NCBI GenBank assembly: GCA_032154105.1
Contig: JALDYI010000001.1
Span: 124,001-188,000 of the forward strand
DNA from: UBA6022 sp032154105
GTDB taxonomy: Bacteria; Patescibacteriota; Saccharimonadia; Saccharimonadales; Saccharimonadaceae
DNA length: 64,000 bases
Reading direction: 5' to 3'
The notes under the pieces are model-generated. The model searched no databases. It was not told the DNA's origin and saw nothing but the letters and a program-made list of their open reading frames with translations. The translations under genes and the position numbers were made by a program. The number at the start of each line of letters is the position of its first letter. Position 1 is the first letter of the stretch. This document shows, one piece after another, positions 1-7,349 of the stretch.

Positions 1-1
1 T

Positions 2-88
2 GATGTGAAGTTTTGGCCATTCTGGGTAACGGCAGTACCAAATGATGTCAAAAAAGTGAACGTTGAATTCAAGCTCAATGAGTCATAA
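2..88 (+). CDS. C-terminal end of an unidentified protein (cut by the window edge)
   Basis: An open frame runs from the window edge to a TAA stop at 86-88 and gives a 28-residue tail containing FWPFWVTAVPNDV. It overlaps the ruvX start by 11 bases, the spacing expected of translationally coupled genes. I do not recognise the family from this fragment; the aromatic-rich FWPFWV segment suggests a beta-rich or surface-associated protein, but that is only an impression. Confidence 0.5.
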   Translation, partial: DVKFWPFWVTAVPNDVKKVNVEFKLNES

Positions 89-482
89 GCGTTCATTCTT
101 ATGCCTCGATGTCGGTGAAAAGCGTATCGGCACGGCCGTTGGTGACGACGCGATTCGTCTTGCTGTGCCGTTCGAAACGATAGAGGTGAATGGCGATGAG
201 CTAAAAGAAATTGCTCGTCTTGCTGTCGCAGAATCGGCCGATGCGATTATTGTCGGGTACCCGCGCAATCAATCTGGTGAAGTGACAGCTCAAACCGCAT
301 ACGTCGAAGCATTTGCTCGTCAGCTGACCGATATTGCGGAGGTGATCTTTCAAGATGAGTCACTCACGAGTGTCATTGCCGAAGAACGACTTAAAAGCTA
401 TAAGAAACCATATACAAAAGGAGATATTGATGCCCAGGCGGCGGCAATTATCCTGCAAGATTATTTGGAGCAATTACCATGA
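78..482 (+). CDS. ruvX: RuvX/YqgF Holliday-junction-resolvase-like nuclease
   Basis: This is an RNase H-fold protein of 134 residues, the usual family length. Family members process the 5' end of pre-16S rRNA and were first described as resolvase-like. Visible family motifs are LDVGEKRIGTAVGD (Asp11), the DESLTS segment (Asp93, Glu94) and GDIDAQAAAIIL near the C-terminus (Asp118), matching the acidic catalytic positions. The ATG at 78 is preferred over the upstream TTG at 63 because it starts the conserved domain. The stop overlaps the mltG start (ATGA), so the two genes form an operon. Confidence 0.94.
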   Translation: MSHKRSFLCLDVGEKRIGTAVGDDAIRLAVPFETIEVNGDELKEIARLAVAESADAIIVGYPRNQSGEVTAQTAYVEAFARQLTDIAEVIFQDESLTSVIAEERLKSYKKPYTKGDIDAQAAAIILQDYLEQLP

Positions 483-1708
483 ATGACATTTTGCCACCAA
501 ACAGACAGCGCCCACAGGTACCTAAAGCGCCAGCTACTCCAGTGTCAGCACCTCAGCCTCAGGCTCCGGCGCCAACGCCAGTACTAACGTCGCAGCCACT
601 ACCGCTGACCGATGCACTCGAACCGGGCCCTGCTGGCCCGCTTGCAATTGCGCCCAAGCGATCTATGTCGCTTGGAAAACGACTCATGCTCATTGCAGGA
701 GCTCTCCTTACGCTTCTTGTAATAGCCGCTGTTGCCGCATTCTTTTGGTACCAGCATGAGACATCACCTGTCTCAAGTGATCAAGATGCTCCCCGGGTAC
801 GCGTGACAATCGAGAGCGGCACAACACCAGATGAGATCGGATCGCTTCTTGCCGAGAAGAAGGTTATTCGAAGTACGCCTGCATTCGAGGTCTATACTAG
901 AGTCAGCGGAACTCGTAATAAGCTTCAAGCCGGGACGTTTAGTTTGTCACCGCACGAATCAACCGCTGCAATTGTCGATCACCTCGTGGCGGGTAAGACT
1001 GATCAATTCTCGATCACATTCCTTCCTGGTGCAACGGTGGCTGAAGATAAGAAAGTCTTGCTCGCGGCTGGCTACGCTCAGGCTGAGATCGACGCCGCAT
1101 TTCAAAAGTCATATACTTCGCCGCTCTTTCAAGACAAGCCGGTGATGGCTGATCTTGAGGGCTATATTTACGGAGAGACGTATACATTTTCGGCGGGAAG
1201 TACTGTTGAGCAGATATTGCAGCGGACATTTGATGAATTCTACGCTGCGATCAGCGAAAACGATCTTGTTTCGGGCCTTCGATCGCAAGGGCTCAATCTC
1301 TATCAAGGCATTACACTCGCCTCGATCATCCAGCGTGAAGTGGCGATGCCGAAGGGCGGCGAGCCATCTCTTGATCAAAAACAGGTTGCTCAAATATTCT
1401 TGAGGCGACTATCTATCGGTATGATGCTGGGCTCCGATGTGACGTATCAGTATGCCGCCGATAAAGAAGGCGTAGAGCGTGATACGAACCTTGACTCACC
1501 GTACAATACCCGTCGCTATACGGGCCTGCCTCCGGGTCCGATTGCCGCACCTGGCCTTACAGCACTTATGGCGGTGGCAAGTCCTGCGCCTGGCGACTAT
1601 CTCTTCTTCTTGAGTGGTGATGATGACGTGACCTATTTCGGCCGAACAGAGGCGGAACATCAGGACAATATTGAGAATCATTGTGCTAAAAAGTGCCTTC
1701 TTCTCTAG
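479..1708 (+). CDS. mltG: MltG/YceG endolytic murein transglycosylase
   Basis: This 409-residue protein cuts nascent glycan strands at the membrane and so ends peptidoglycan polymerisation. It has a long Pro/Ala-rich cytoplasmic N-terminus (residues 1-65), one membrane segment (about 68-90) and a periplasmic or extracellular YceG domain. The family's catalytic Glu lies in ASIIQREV (Glu287), followed by the conserved SPYNTRRYTGLPPGPI block. Its ATG overlaps the ruvX stop by four bases. The Pro-rich N-terminal extension is longer than in the Escherichia coli protein. The C-terminus is KKCLLL. Confidence 0.95.
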   Translation: MNDILPPNRQRPQVPKAPATPVSAPQPQAPAPTPVLTSQPLPLTDALEPGPAGPLAIAPKRSMSLGKRLMLIAGALLTLLVIAAVAAFFWYQHETSPVSSDQDAPRVRVTIESGTTPDEIGSLLAEKKVIRSTPAFEVYTRVSGTRNKLQAGTFSLSPHESTAAIVDHLVAGKTDQFSITFLPGATVAEDKKVLLAAGYAQAEIDAAFQKSYTSPLFQDKPVMADLEGYIYGETYTFSAGSTVEQILQRTFDEFYAAISENDLVSGLRSQGLNLYQGITLASIIQREVAMPKGGEPSLDQKQVAQIFLRRLSIGMMLGSDVTYQYAADKEGVERDTNLDSPYNTRRYTGLPPGPIAAPGLTALMAVASPAPGDYLFFLSGDDDVTYFGRTEAEHQDNIENHCAKKCLLL

Positions 1709-1739
1709 ATTTGACAGATTTTACATTTTATAAAATAAA

Positions 1740-1768
1740 TTGACTTATTTTACAACAATTGCTAGACT
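1740..1768 (+). promoter_or_regulatory. Candidate sigma-70-type promoter for the LysM-CHAP gene
   Basis: TTGACT at 1740-1745 is followed by 17 bases and then TAGACT at 1763-1768. Transcription would start near 1775 and leave a leader of about 230 bases before the likely start at 2003, unusually long for this window. Confidence 0.5.
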
Positions 1769-1774
1769 AGTATA

Positions 1775-2002
1775 AGCACATTTATGACTTCAGCTACTAA
1801 ATGTCAGTCAACGACTGCATGCGCGAGTGGGAAGTGTGAATCGTAAATGAGCCTGCCAATAAATGTCGCACGGGTACCGAAAAGAACTTTTTACCTAATA
1901 CTAATTAAATAATCGGTCGACACGTACCCCGTTCTATTTGCGAGAAGAAAGACAGAGTAAGGTAGACGCCCTTGTAGTAATATAAGCGGCAGGAGAACGA
2001 TA
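1775..2002 (+). promoter_or_regulatory. Long 5' leader, possibly structured
   Basis: This stretch has no convincing ORF. A long-range pairing is possible between ACGGGTAC near 1870 and GTACCCCGT near 1927 (one bulged C). An AGGAG Shine-Dalgarno lies at 1991-1995. Wall-hydrolase genes in other bacteria are often controlled by c-di-AMP (ydaO) riboswitches, but I could not match that consensus here, so no riboswitch class is claimed. Confidence 0.3.
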
Positions 2003-3211
2003 ATTCGTAATCATCAACGTGCACTGGGTTCATCTCATGCATCAACAGCTGCGTTAAAGCAGCAGGTGTTTGCCCAACACCGTAAAGGCCGTAAGGCCAA
2101 GGGTATGCCAAGGTCGAGCACGGTTGCTGCTTATACCGGCGTATTTCTTTTAGTTATCTCATTGGTCGCAATTGGCTACCGTCCACCTCAGTCATATGAG
2201 GAATTGGCGAATGCTACAGAGGCGACAAATGTAGGTGGCCAACCTCCTGTCCTATCCTCGAATAAGCCATCAGTCGATCAAATGCTTGCTGTTAATCTCG
2301 CCGCCAACCTGGCAGAGACTACCGACATGCCAGTTGCACCGATTCTGGCCAACCTTTCTGTTACCATGACGGCAAAGAATGACCTCTCGCAGTCGAACGA
2401 TACGCTATTAAGCAAAGCGCAGATCGTGCAGCCAACGACAACAACTCGCGGTATGAAGACGTACGTTACAAAAACATCAGATACGGTAGATCTTGTTGCT
2501 GCGCAGTACGGTCTCCGTAATGAGACGGTCAAATGGGCCAATAACCTTACTTCGGATCTCTTGGAGCCAAATAAGACACTGATTATTCCTTCAACCGACG
2601 GCGTCGTCTACACGGTAAAAGATGGTGATACGCTTGAGTCTATTGCTGAAAAATACAAATCCGAAAAAGATCGTATCATTCTGTTTAACGACCTCGAGCT
2701 GTCGGGTATTCAAACGGGTGCCCAGCTGATTATCCCTAATGGTCAGCTACCTGAAACGGAACGTCCTGGCTATGTTGCGCCTCGACAAGTGACTAGTAGC
2801 TTCACCTACGGATACGCGTACGCCTCGTATACAGGTAACGGTAATATCATGTATGTTAACCGCGCAGGAACATCGGGTGGTAACAAAAACTACTACGGTC
2901 AATGTACCTGGTACGCGTGGGAGCGTCGACAAGCGATTGGCCGACCGCTGCCTGGAGTGGCGCTTGGTAATGCCAACGTTTGGAACCAGACGCTTGGCGC
3001 CAGTGGCTTCTTAGTTAATCGCACACCTGCTGTTGGTGCTATCATGCAGACATCAAGTGGCGGTGGTGGATATGGTCACGTAGCTATCGTCGAGAGCATC
3101 AGTGCAAACGGCGACGTTAATGTGTCGGAAATGAACTTCATGGGTAATAATGTCGTGAGTTCACGAACAATTCCAGCTGGTTCGGCCTCGTCATTTAACT
3201 ACATTCACTAA
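2003..3211 (+). CDS. LysM-LysM-CHAP secreted peptidoglycan hydrolase
   Basis: This is a probable cell-wall amidase or endopeptidase. Numbered from the GTG at 2066, it has one membrane segment (20-38), two LysM glycan-binding repeats (about 131-175 and 181-224) and a CHAP domain (about 270-375) with the catalytic pair Cys280 (QCTWYAW) and His338 (YGHVAIVE). The GTG has no Shine-Dalgarno. The frame stays open upstream to an ATT at 2003 that sits 7 bases after AGGAG, so initiation at AUU is likely and adds 21 basic residues. No ATG, GTG or TTG lies in frame between them. If AUU is not used, the gene starts at 2066. Confidence 0.9.
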   Translation: MRNHQRALGSSHASTAALKQQVFAQHRKGRKAKGMPRSSTVAAYTGVFLLVISLVAIGYRPPQSYEELANATEATNVGGQPPVLSSNKPSVDQMLAVNLAANLAETTDMPVAPILANLSVTMTAKNDLSQSNDTLLSKAQIVQPTTTTRGMKTYVTKTSDTVDLVAAQYGLRNETVKWANNLTSDLLEPNKTLIIPSTDGVVYTVKDGDTLESIAEKYKSEKDRIILFNDLELSGIQTGAQLIIPNGQLPETERPGYVAPRQVTSSFTYGYAYASYTGNGNIMYVNRAGTSGGNKNYYGQCTWYAWERRQAIGRPLPGVALGNANVWNQTLGASGFLVNRTPAVGAIMQTSSGGGGYGHVAIVESISANGDVNVSEMNFMGNNVVSSRTIPAGSASSFNYIH

Positions 3212-3231
3212 GCAAATCTTGCTGTTTATCG

Positions 3232-3260
3232 ATCGCCCCTGTTAAAACAGGGGCGATTTT
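3232..3260 (+). terminator. Intrinsic terminator after the LysM-CHAP gene
   Basis: A perfect 10-bp stem (ATCGCCCCTG with CAGGGGCGAT), loop TTAAAA, is followed by a short T-run. The obgE -10 box begins directly after it. Confidence 0.85.
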
Positions 3261-3278
3261 GGTATACTAAAGAGAATT

Positions 3279-4583
3279 ATGTTCGTCGACACAGCAAAAG
3301 TATTTATTCAGGCCGGAAAAGGCGGTAACGGAAACGTTTCGTTTCGTCATGAAATATACGTCGATAAGGGTGGACCAGACGGTGGTGACGGTGGCAAAGG
3401 TGGTGATGTTGTCTTTGAAGCTTCGGAAAATGTGAATACGCTGATTGACTTTCGATTTAAGCCAGAACTAAAAGCGCAGCCGGGCAAAAATGGCTTCAAG
3501 CAGAATATGCGCGGCCGATCTGGCGAAGACTTTGTTGTTAAAGTGCCGATGGGTACTATTGTTAAGCGTGCAGGTGAAGTTATTGCCGACCTGACTGAGA
3601 ATGGTCAGCGTGTGATCATCGCCAAAGGTGGTGATGGCGGTTTTGGTAACGCTCACTTTAAATCATCTGTTCGTCAAACGCCGCGTATTGCCGAGCTTGG
3701 TGAGCTGGGTGATACGTTCGAGGGTGAGCTTGAACTTAAGTTGCTAGCTGACGTTGGGCTGGTTGGTTTTCCGAACGCCGGTAAATCTACATTCCTGAGT
3801 GTAGTGAGTAACGCCCGTCCAGAAATCGCTGATTATGCCTTTACGACCTTGACGCCAAATCTTGGTGTGGCCGACATCGACAGCAGTAGCCTTCTAATCG
3901 CTGACATTCCTGGCCTTATCGAAGGTGCAAGTGAAGGCAAGGGGCTCGGAGATGCCTTCCTTCGTCACGTGGAACGTACAGCTGTTCTGCTTCACCTCAT
4001 CGATATATACACAGATGACATTGCAGTAGCCTATGCCACTATTCGTACCGAGCTTGAGCGTTACAGCCCCGAGCTTACGACTCGTCCTGAGGTGATTGCG
4101 CTTACAAAAGCCGAGGGTATGGACGAGGAAATTATTGACATGCAGCGAGACGCCGTAAAGGCTGTTGCTGGCGAAGCGGTTGAAGTCTTCGTTGTATCAT
4201 CAAGTGCGCATCAAGGACTTACTGAAGTGCTTCGAGCACTTCGTGATAAGGTGCACGCAGTGCGTGTGGCTGCACGTGAGAAAGAGGAATTTGAGCTCGA
4301 CACCGACGATGATATCGAAACTATCTCACTTGGCGAAAACCAGATTGCTGAAGCTTGGACAGTTGAGAAAGAAGCCGAAACGGGAGCCTTTGTTGTCCGC
4401 GGTGAGAAGATCGAGAAATTCGCTCGTCGTACTAATTTTGACGGCTTTGAAAACGTCAATCGCCTCCGTGATATTATGGGCAAAATGGGCATTAACCATG
4501 AGCTATCCCGCGCTGGTGCGGTAGGTGATAGCATTATTCGCATCGGTGATAGCGAATTCACTCTTCTCGAACAGCAAGATTAG
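3279..4583 (+). CDS. obgE: Obg family GTPase ObgE/CgtA
   Basis: This ribosome-associated GTPase acts in 50S assembly and stress control. The 434 residues show the glycine-rich Obg fold (1-158), then a G domain with P-loop GFPNAGKST (163-171), switch TTLTPNLG, DIPG (209-212) and TKAE (276-279) in place of NKxD. An OCT-type C-terminal domain follows (about 350-430). A TATACT box at 3263-3268 ends 10 bases before the ATG, so the mRNA is nearly leaderless. Confidence 0.97.
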   Translation: MFVDTAKVFIQAGKGGNGNVSFRHEIYVDKGGPDGGDGGKGGDVVFEASENVNTLIDFRFKPELKAQPGKNGFKQNMRGRSGEDFVVKVPMGTIVKRAGEVIADLTENGQRVIIAKGGDGGFGNAHFKSSVRQTPRIAELGELGDTFEGELELKLLADVGLVGFPNAGKSTFLSVVSNARPEIADYAFTTLTPNLGVADIDSSSLLIADIPGLIEGASEGKGLGDAFLRHVERTAVLLHLIDIYTDDIAVAYATIRTELERYSPELTTRPEVIALTKAEGMDEEIIDMQRDAVKAVAGEAVEVFVVSSSAHQGLTEVLRALRDKVHAVRVAAREKEEFELDTDDDIETISLGENQIAEAWTVEKEAETGAFVVRGEKIEKFARRTNFDGFENVNRLRDIMGKMGINHELSRAGAVGDSIIRIGDSEFTLLEQQD

Positions 4584-4681
4584 TTTTTTACTTCATTCTC
4601 GTTCGCCGCTGCGACATCTCCTCTTCATAAACGGCTTCGCGCCACGTTTTACACGACGATAGCATACTTCATGGACTTTTG

Positions 4682-4705
4682 TTTCTTTTGTCGATACAAA
4701 AGAAA
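4682..4705 (+). terminator. Hairpin between obgE and sbcB
   Basis: A perfect 10-bp stem (TTTCTTTTGT with ACAAAAGAAA) has a 4-base CGAT loop. It lacks a clean U-tract, so it is either a weak terminator for obgE or a structure upstream of the sbcB promoter. Confidence 0.45.
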
Positions 4706-4731
4706 GTAGGAAACTTGCTATACTAGACGTA

Positions 4732-6174
4732 ATGCCTAAAACATTCTTCTTCTACGACCTTGAAACATCTGGCTTGAATGCCCGCGACGCGCGTATCATG
4801 CAGTTTGCCGGCATCCGTACCGATATGGAACTAAACCCTATTGGCGAGCCATACAACATCCTCGTACGTCTCAATGACGACACACTACCAAGTCCCGAAG
4901 CACTGATGGTCACAGGTATTACTCCGCAGGAAACAGTGGCAGACGGCTACAGCGAGGCTGAGTTTGCAAAGCTCCTTATAGAAGAGGTCTTTATCCCGGA
5001 TACGATTGCGACCGGCTTTAATAGCATTCGGTTCGATGACGAGTTTGTCCGGCATTTATTGTGGCGGAATTTTTACGACCCCTACGAATGGAGCTGGAAA
5101 GACGGGCGCTCGCGCTGGGATCTGCTCGATGTTGTTCGCATGACCCGCGCACTACGCCCTGACGGTATTGAATGGCCGGTGGTAGATGGTAAAGCAAGTA
5201 ATCGCCTTGAGCTGCTGACGAAACTTAATGGTATTGATCACCTTAAGGCGCACGACGCGCTGAGTGATGTCGAGGCGCTAATTGCTGTCACTAAGCTCAT
5301 TAAAGAGAAGCAGCCGCAGCTGTATGAATACCTATTAAAACTCCGCGACAAGTCGGAGGTGAAGAAGCTGGTGAACTTGGATGATAAAAAGCCATTCATC
5401 TATACGAGTGGCCGCTACGATGCCGAGCATGACAAAACGACCGTGGCATTTCCGTTGACGGCTGGTAAAAACGGCAACGTTATTGTGTATGACCTCCGCT
5501 ATGATCCGACTGACGTAGTAAATTTGAATCCGGATGAATTAAAAAAGAAATTATACGCCAGCTGGGAAGAGCGCCAAGCAGATGGTTTTGTGAAGCTTCC
5601 GATTAAGGAGCTGCAGTATAACCGGGCGCCAGCGGTAGCGCCGATGGGCGTGCTTGAGCAGGCTGATGGCTGGAGTCGTATTCATCTTGATCAAAAGACG
5701 ATCGAGAAACACAAGACGCTACTCCTCTCGGCGCCGCATTTTGCTGAGAATATCCGTACATTATTTGAAAACCGCGCAGAGTTTGCCAAGTCTGGCGATG
5801 TCGAAGCGCAGCTCTATGATGGCTTCGTGGGTGATCGCGATCGGCTTCGTATTGAAACAGTGCGCAATGCCAGCGAGCGGGAACTGGCTGATTTTCACCC
5901 GGCATTTACCGACGAGCGGCTCGAGCCGCTGCTGCTGCATTACAAGGCGCGCAACTTTGCAAAAGTGCTGAGCGAAGATGAAGCTCGCGCATGGGAAGTA
6001 TGGCGTAGCGCGCGCATTACCAGGCAGCTACCTGGCTTTATGAAGTCACTCCAGGTTCTTGCTACCAAGGAGCAGGATGATAATAAACAATTCATTTTGC
6101 AAGAGTTACAGCTTTGGGCGGAGAGTATCCTACCGGTTGATATGTCCGACCAGGACAGCAGCGACGAAGTCTAG
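4732..6174 (+). CDS. sbcB: Exodeoxyribonuclease I (SbcB)
   Basis: This is a 3'-5' single-strand DNA exonuclease of the DEDDh superfamily, acting in recombination and mismatch repair. It has 480 residues, close to the E. coli length. Motifs are ExoI FYDLETSGLNARDARIMQFA (Asp9, Glu11), ExoII GFNSIRFDDEFVRH and ExoIII HDALSDVEALI. The SH3-like and helical C-terminal regions follow. A TATACT box ends 7 bases before the ATG, so it is leaderless. Its stop overlaps the convergent gene at 6171 by four bases. Confidence 0.95.
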   Translation: MPKTFFFYDLETSGLNARDARIMQFAGIRTDMELNPIGEPYNILVRLNDDTLPSPEALMVTGITPQETVADGYSEAEFAKLLIEEVFIPDTIATGFNSIRFDDEFVRHLLWRNFYDPYEWSWKDGRSRWDLLDVVRMTRALRPDGIEWPVVDGKASNRLELLTKLNGIDHLKAHDALSDVEALIAVTKLIKEKQPQLYEYLLKLRDKSEVKKLVNLDDKKPFIYTSGRYDAEHDKTTVAFPLTAGKNGNVIVYDLRYDPTDVVNLNPDELKKKLYASWEERQADGFVKLPIKELQYNRAPAVAPMGVLEQADGWSRIHLDQKTIEKHKTLLLSAPHFAENIRTLFENRAEFAKSGDVEAQLYDGFVGDRDRLRIETVRNASERELADFHPAFTDERLEPLLLHYKARNFAKVLSEDEARAWEVWRSARITRQLPGFMKSLQVLATKEQDDNKQFILQELQLWAESILPVDMSDQDSSDEV

Positions 6175-6461
6175 ATTTGACCGAAGCGGCGGCGGGGCAT
6201 GCGTGCTTTGTGAGCAAGGTGTTTTTTGAGAAGACGACGGATTACGGCGCTGTGTCGTGTTTTTGTAGTGACAAAGTGAGCGACGAAAAGGCTAGCTGTG
6301 ATGCCTAGAAGAAAGAGCATGGCTGATGCGGGAATGCTGTACGATGTGCCTGGGATTTGACCCATTAGTAAGAACATAACGAGTGCGTTAAACGCACCAG
6401 ACTCTACGAGTAGAGTGGTGAGAAAGAGCGTGATACTGGTGATGATAATACTTTTTTTCAT
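6171..6461 (-). CDS. Small two-helix membrane protein, unknown
   Basis: This 96-residue protein has an N-terminal hydrophobic helix (about 4-32), a second one (about 44-66) and a strongly basic tail (KKHLAHKARMPRRRFGQI). I do not recognise the family. It is convergent with sbcB and overlaps its end, as compact genomes often show. Hydrophobic pattern and clean basic tail support a real gene. Confidence 0.6.
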   Translation of the reverse strand: MKKSIIITSITLFLTTLLVESGAFNALVMFLLMGQIPGTSYSIPASAMLFLLGITASLFVAHFVTTKTRHSAVIRRLLKKHLAHKARMPRRRFGQI

Positions 6462-6527
6462 GTTATTTATAAGCTAAGCCTTACTATAGTAATCCTGTCA
6501 AAAAGATGCAACTATAAGCGTAATACA

Positions 6528-6556
6528 TTGACAATCTATAGTATTTATGCTAACAT
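6528..6556 (+). promoter_or_regulatory. Promoter of the lipoprotein gene
   Basis: A consensus TTGACA at 6528-6533, a 17-base spacer and TAACAT at 6551-6556. It is one of the few complete -35/-10 promoters here and gives a leader of about 100 bases. Confidence 0.65.
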
Positions 6557-6569
6557 AGTAAAAGAAGTT

Positions 6570-6627
6570 AAGCATGTGGTTTCGCTCTATGAAGCTTGAG
6601 ATCATATGTCTCGAGCTTTGCATGCTT
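6570..6627 (+). promoter_or_regulatory. Nested hairpin in the lipoprotein mRNA leader
   Basis: Outer stem AAGCATG (6570-6576) pairs with CATGCTT (6621-6627). Inner stem AAGCTTGAGA (6592-6601) pairs with TCTCGAGCTT (6609-6618) with one G-U. The free AGGAG ribosome site lies downstream at about 6652. It could be a stability or regulatory element. Confidence 0.5.
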
Positions 6628-6661
6628 TACAGTACTTACACCTACGATCCTAGGAGATAAC

Positions 6662-7237
6662 ATGAAGTTTTCGGATGCATGGAAGCTTGTCATTGTAGTG
6701 GCGGGTCTTTTTATCGCCATGGGAGCTGTCGTTAGCTTGGCAGGGTGCACACCGTATCTTGAGCCAAAGTCGTCGGACCTAGGCAGCTATACTTACCCGG
6801 AAGGCAAGCTACCGGCACCTGCTCCGACAGGTTCCGCTGAGTCACGCGCTCCAGTGCATGAAGTCAACGTCATCGGCGTGGTTGTGCCAGAAGCAAACCT
6901 AGTCGATGTTGTTTTCGAGCAGGCGAGCGTTGACTCACGGTACGGCACGGGCTTTGTGTCCTTCAAACTTGGCGATGCTGCATACGAGCGGTATGTGCGT
7001 GAGTTGGATAGTTTGGACACAGCCGGTATTCCATACGATGCCGGCCCCCTTGAGGTCTTTGAATCTGAGGCTGTCATGACTGACGCCATCAGGGCGCAGC
7101 TTGCGCAGCTGAATGGTGGCAAGATGCCGGAGGTCGTGTTCTATCAAATTCGTGCAATCCCTGCACCGATTGATGGAGCGCCTCCTGCTGACAGTCCGGG
7201 TCTACCTATGGACATTCCCTACACGGAGAATGTATAG
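6662..7237 (+). CDS. Putative lipoprotein, unknown function
   Basis: This 191-residue protein has a signal peptide and lipobox VSLAGC, with lipidated Cys29. A Pro/Ala-rich linker (about 45-65) and an alpha/beta domain without a family I can name follow. The ATG at 6662 follows a good site (AGGAG) and is chosen over upstream frames. It is single-gene, with its own promoter, structured leader and terminator, and looks richer in GC than its neighbours. Confidence 0.75.
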   Translation: MKFSDAWKLVIVVAGLFIAMGAVVSLAGCTPYLEPKSSDLGSYTYPEGKLPAPAPTGSAESRAPVHEVNVIGVVVPEANLVDVVFEQASVDSRYGTGFVSFKLGDAAYERYVRELDSLDTAGIPYDAGPLEVFESEAVMTDAIRAQLAQLNGGKMPEVVFYQIRAIPAPIDGAPPADSPGLPMDIPYTENV

Positions 7238-7256
7238 GTGGTGTATGAAAAGCATG

Positions 7257-7298
7257 CACCCCGCTCTAGTCGCTTTGCGATGAGGAGTGGGGTGTTTT
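7257..7298 (+). terminator. Intrinsic terminator after the lipoprotein gene
   Basis: CACCCCGCTC (7257-7266) pairs with GAGTGGGGTG (7285-7294) with one G-U. An inner GTCGC/GCGAT hairpin lies in the loop and TTTT follows. Confidence 0.8.
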
Positions 7299-7349
7299 CA
7301 TGTCTTGATACTAGCCGTAATTACTAAAAAAGTGGTATAATAAGGCGTT

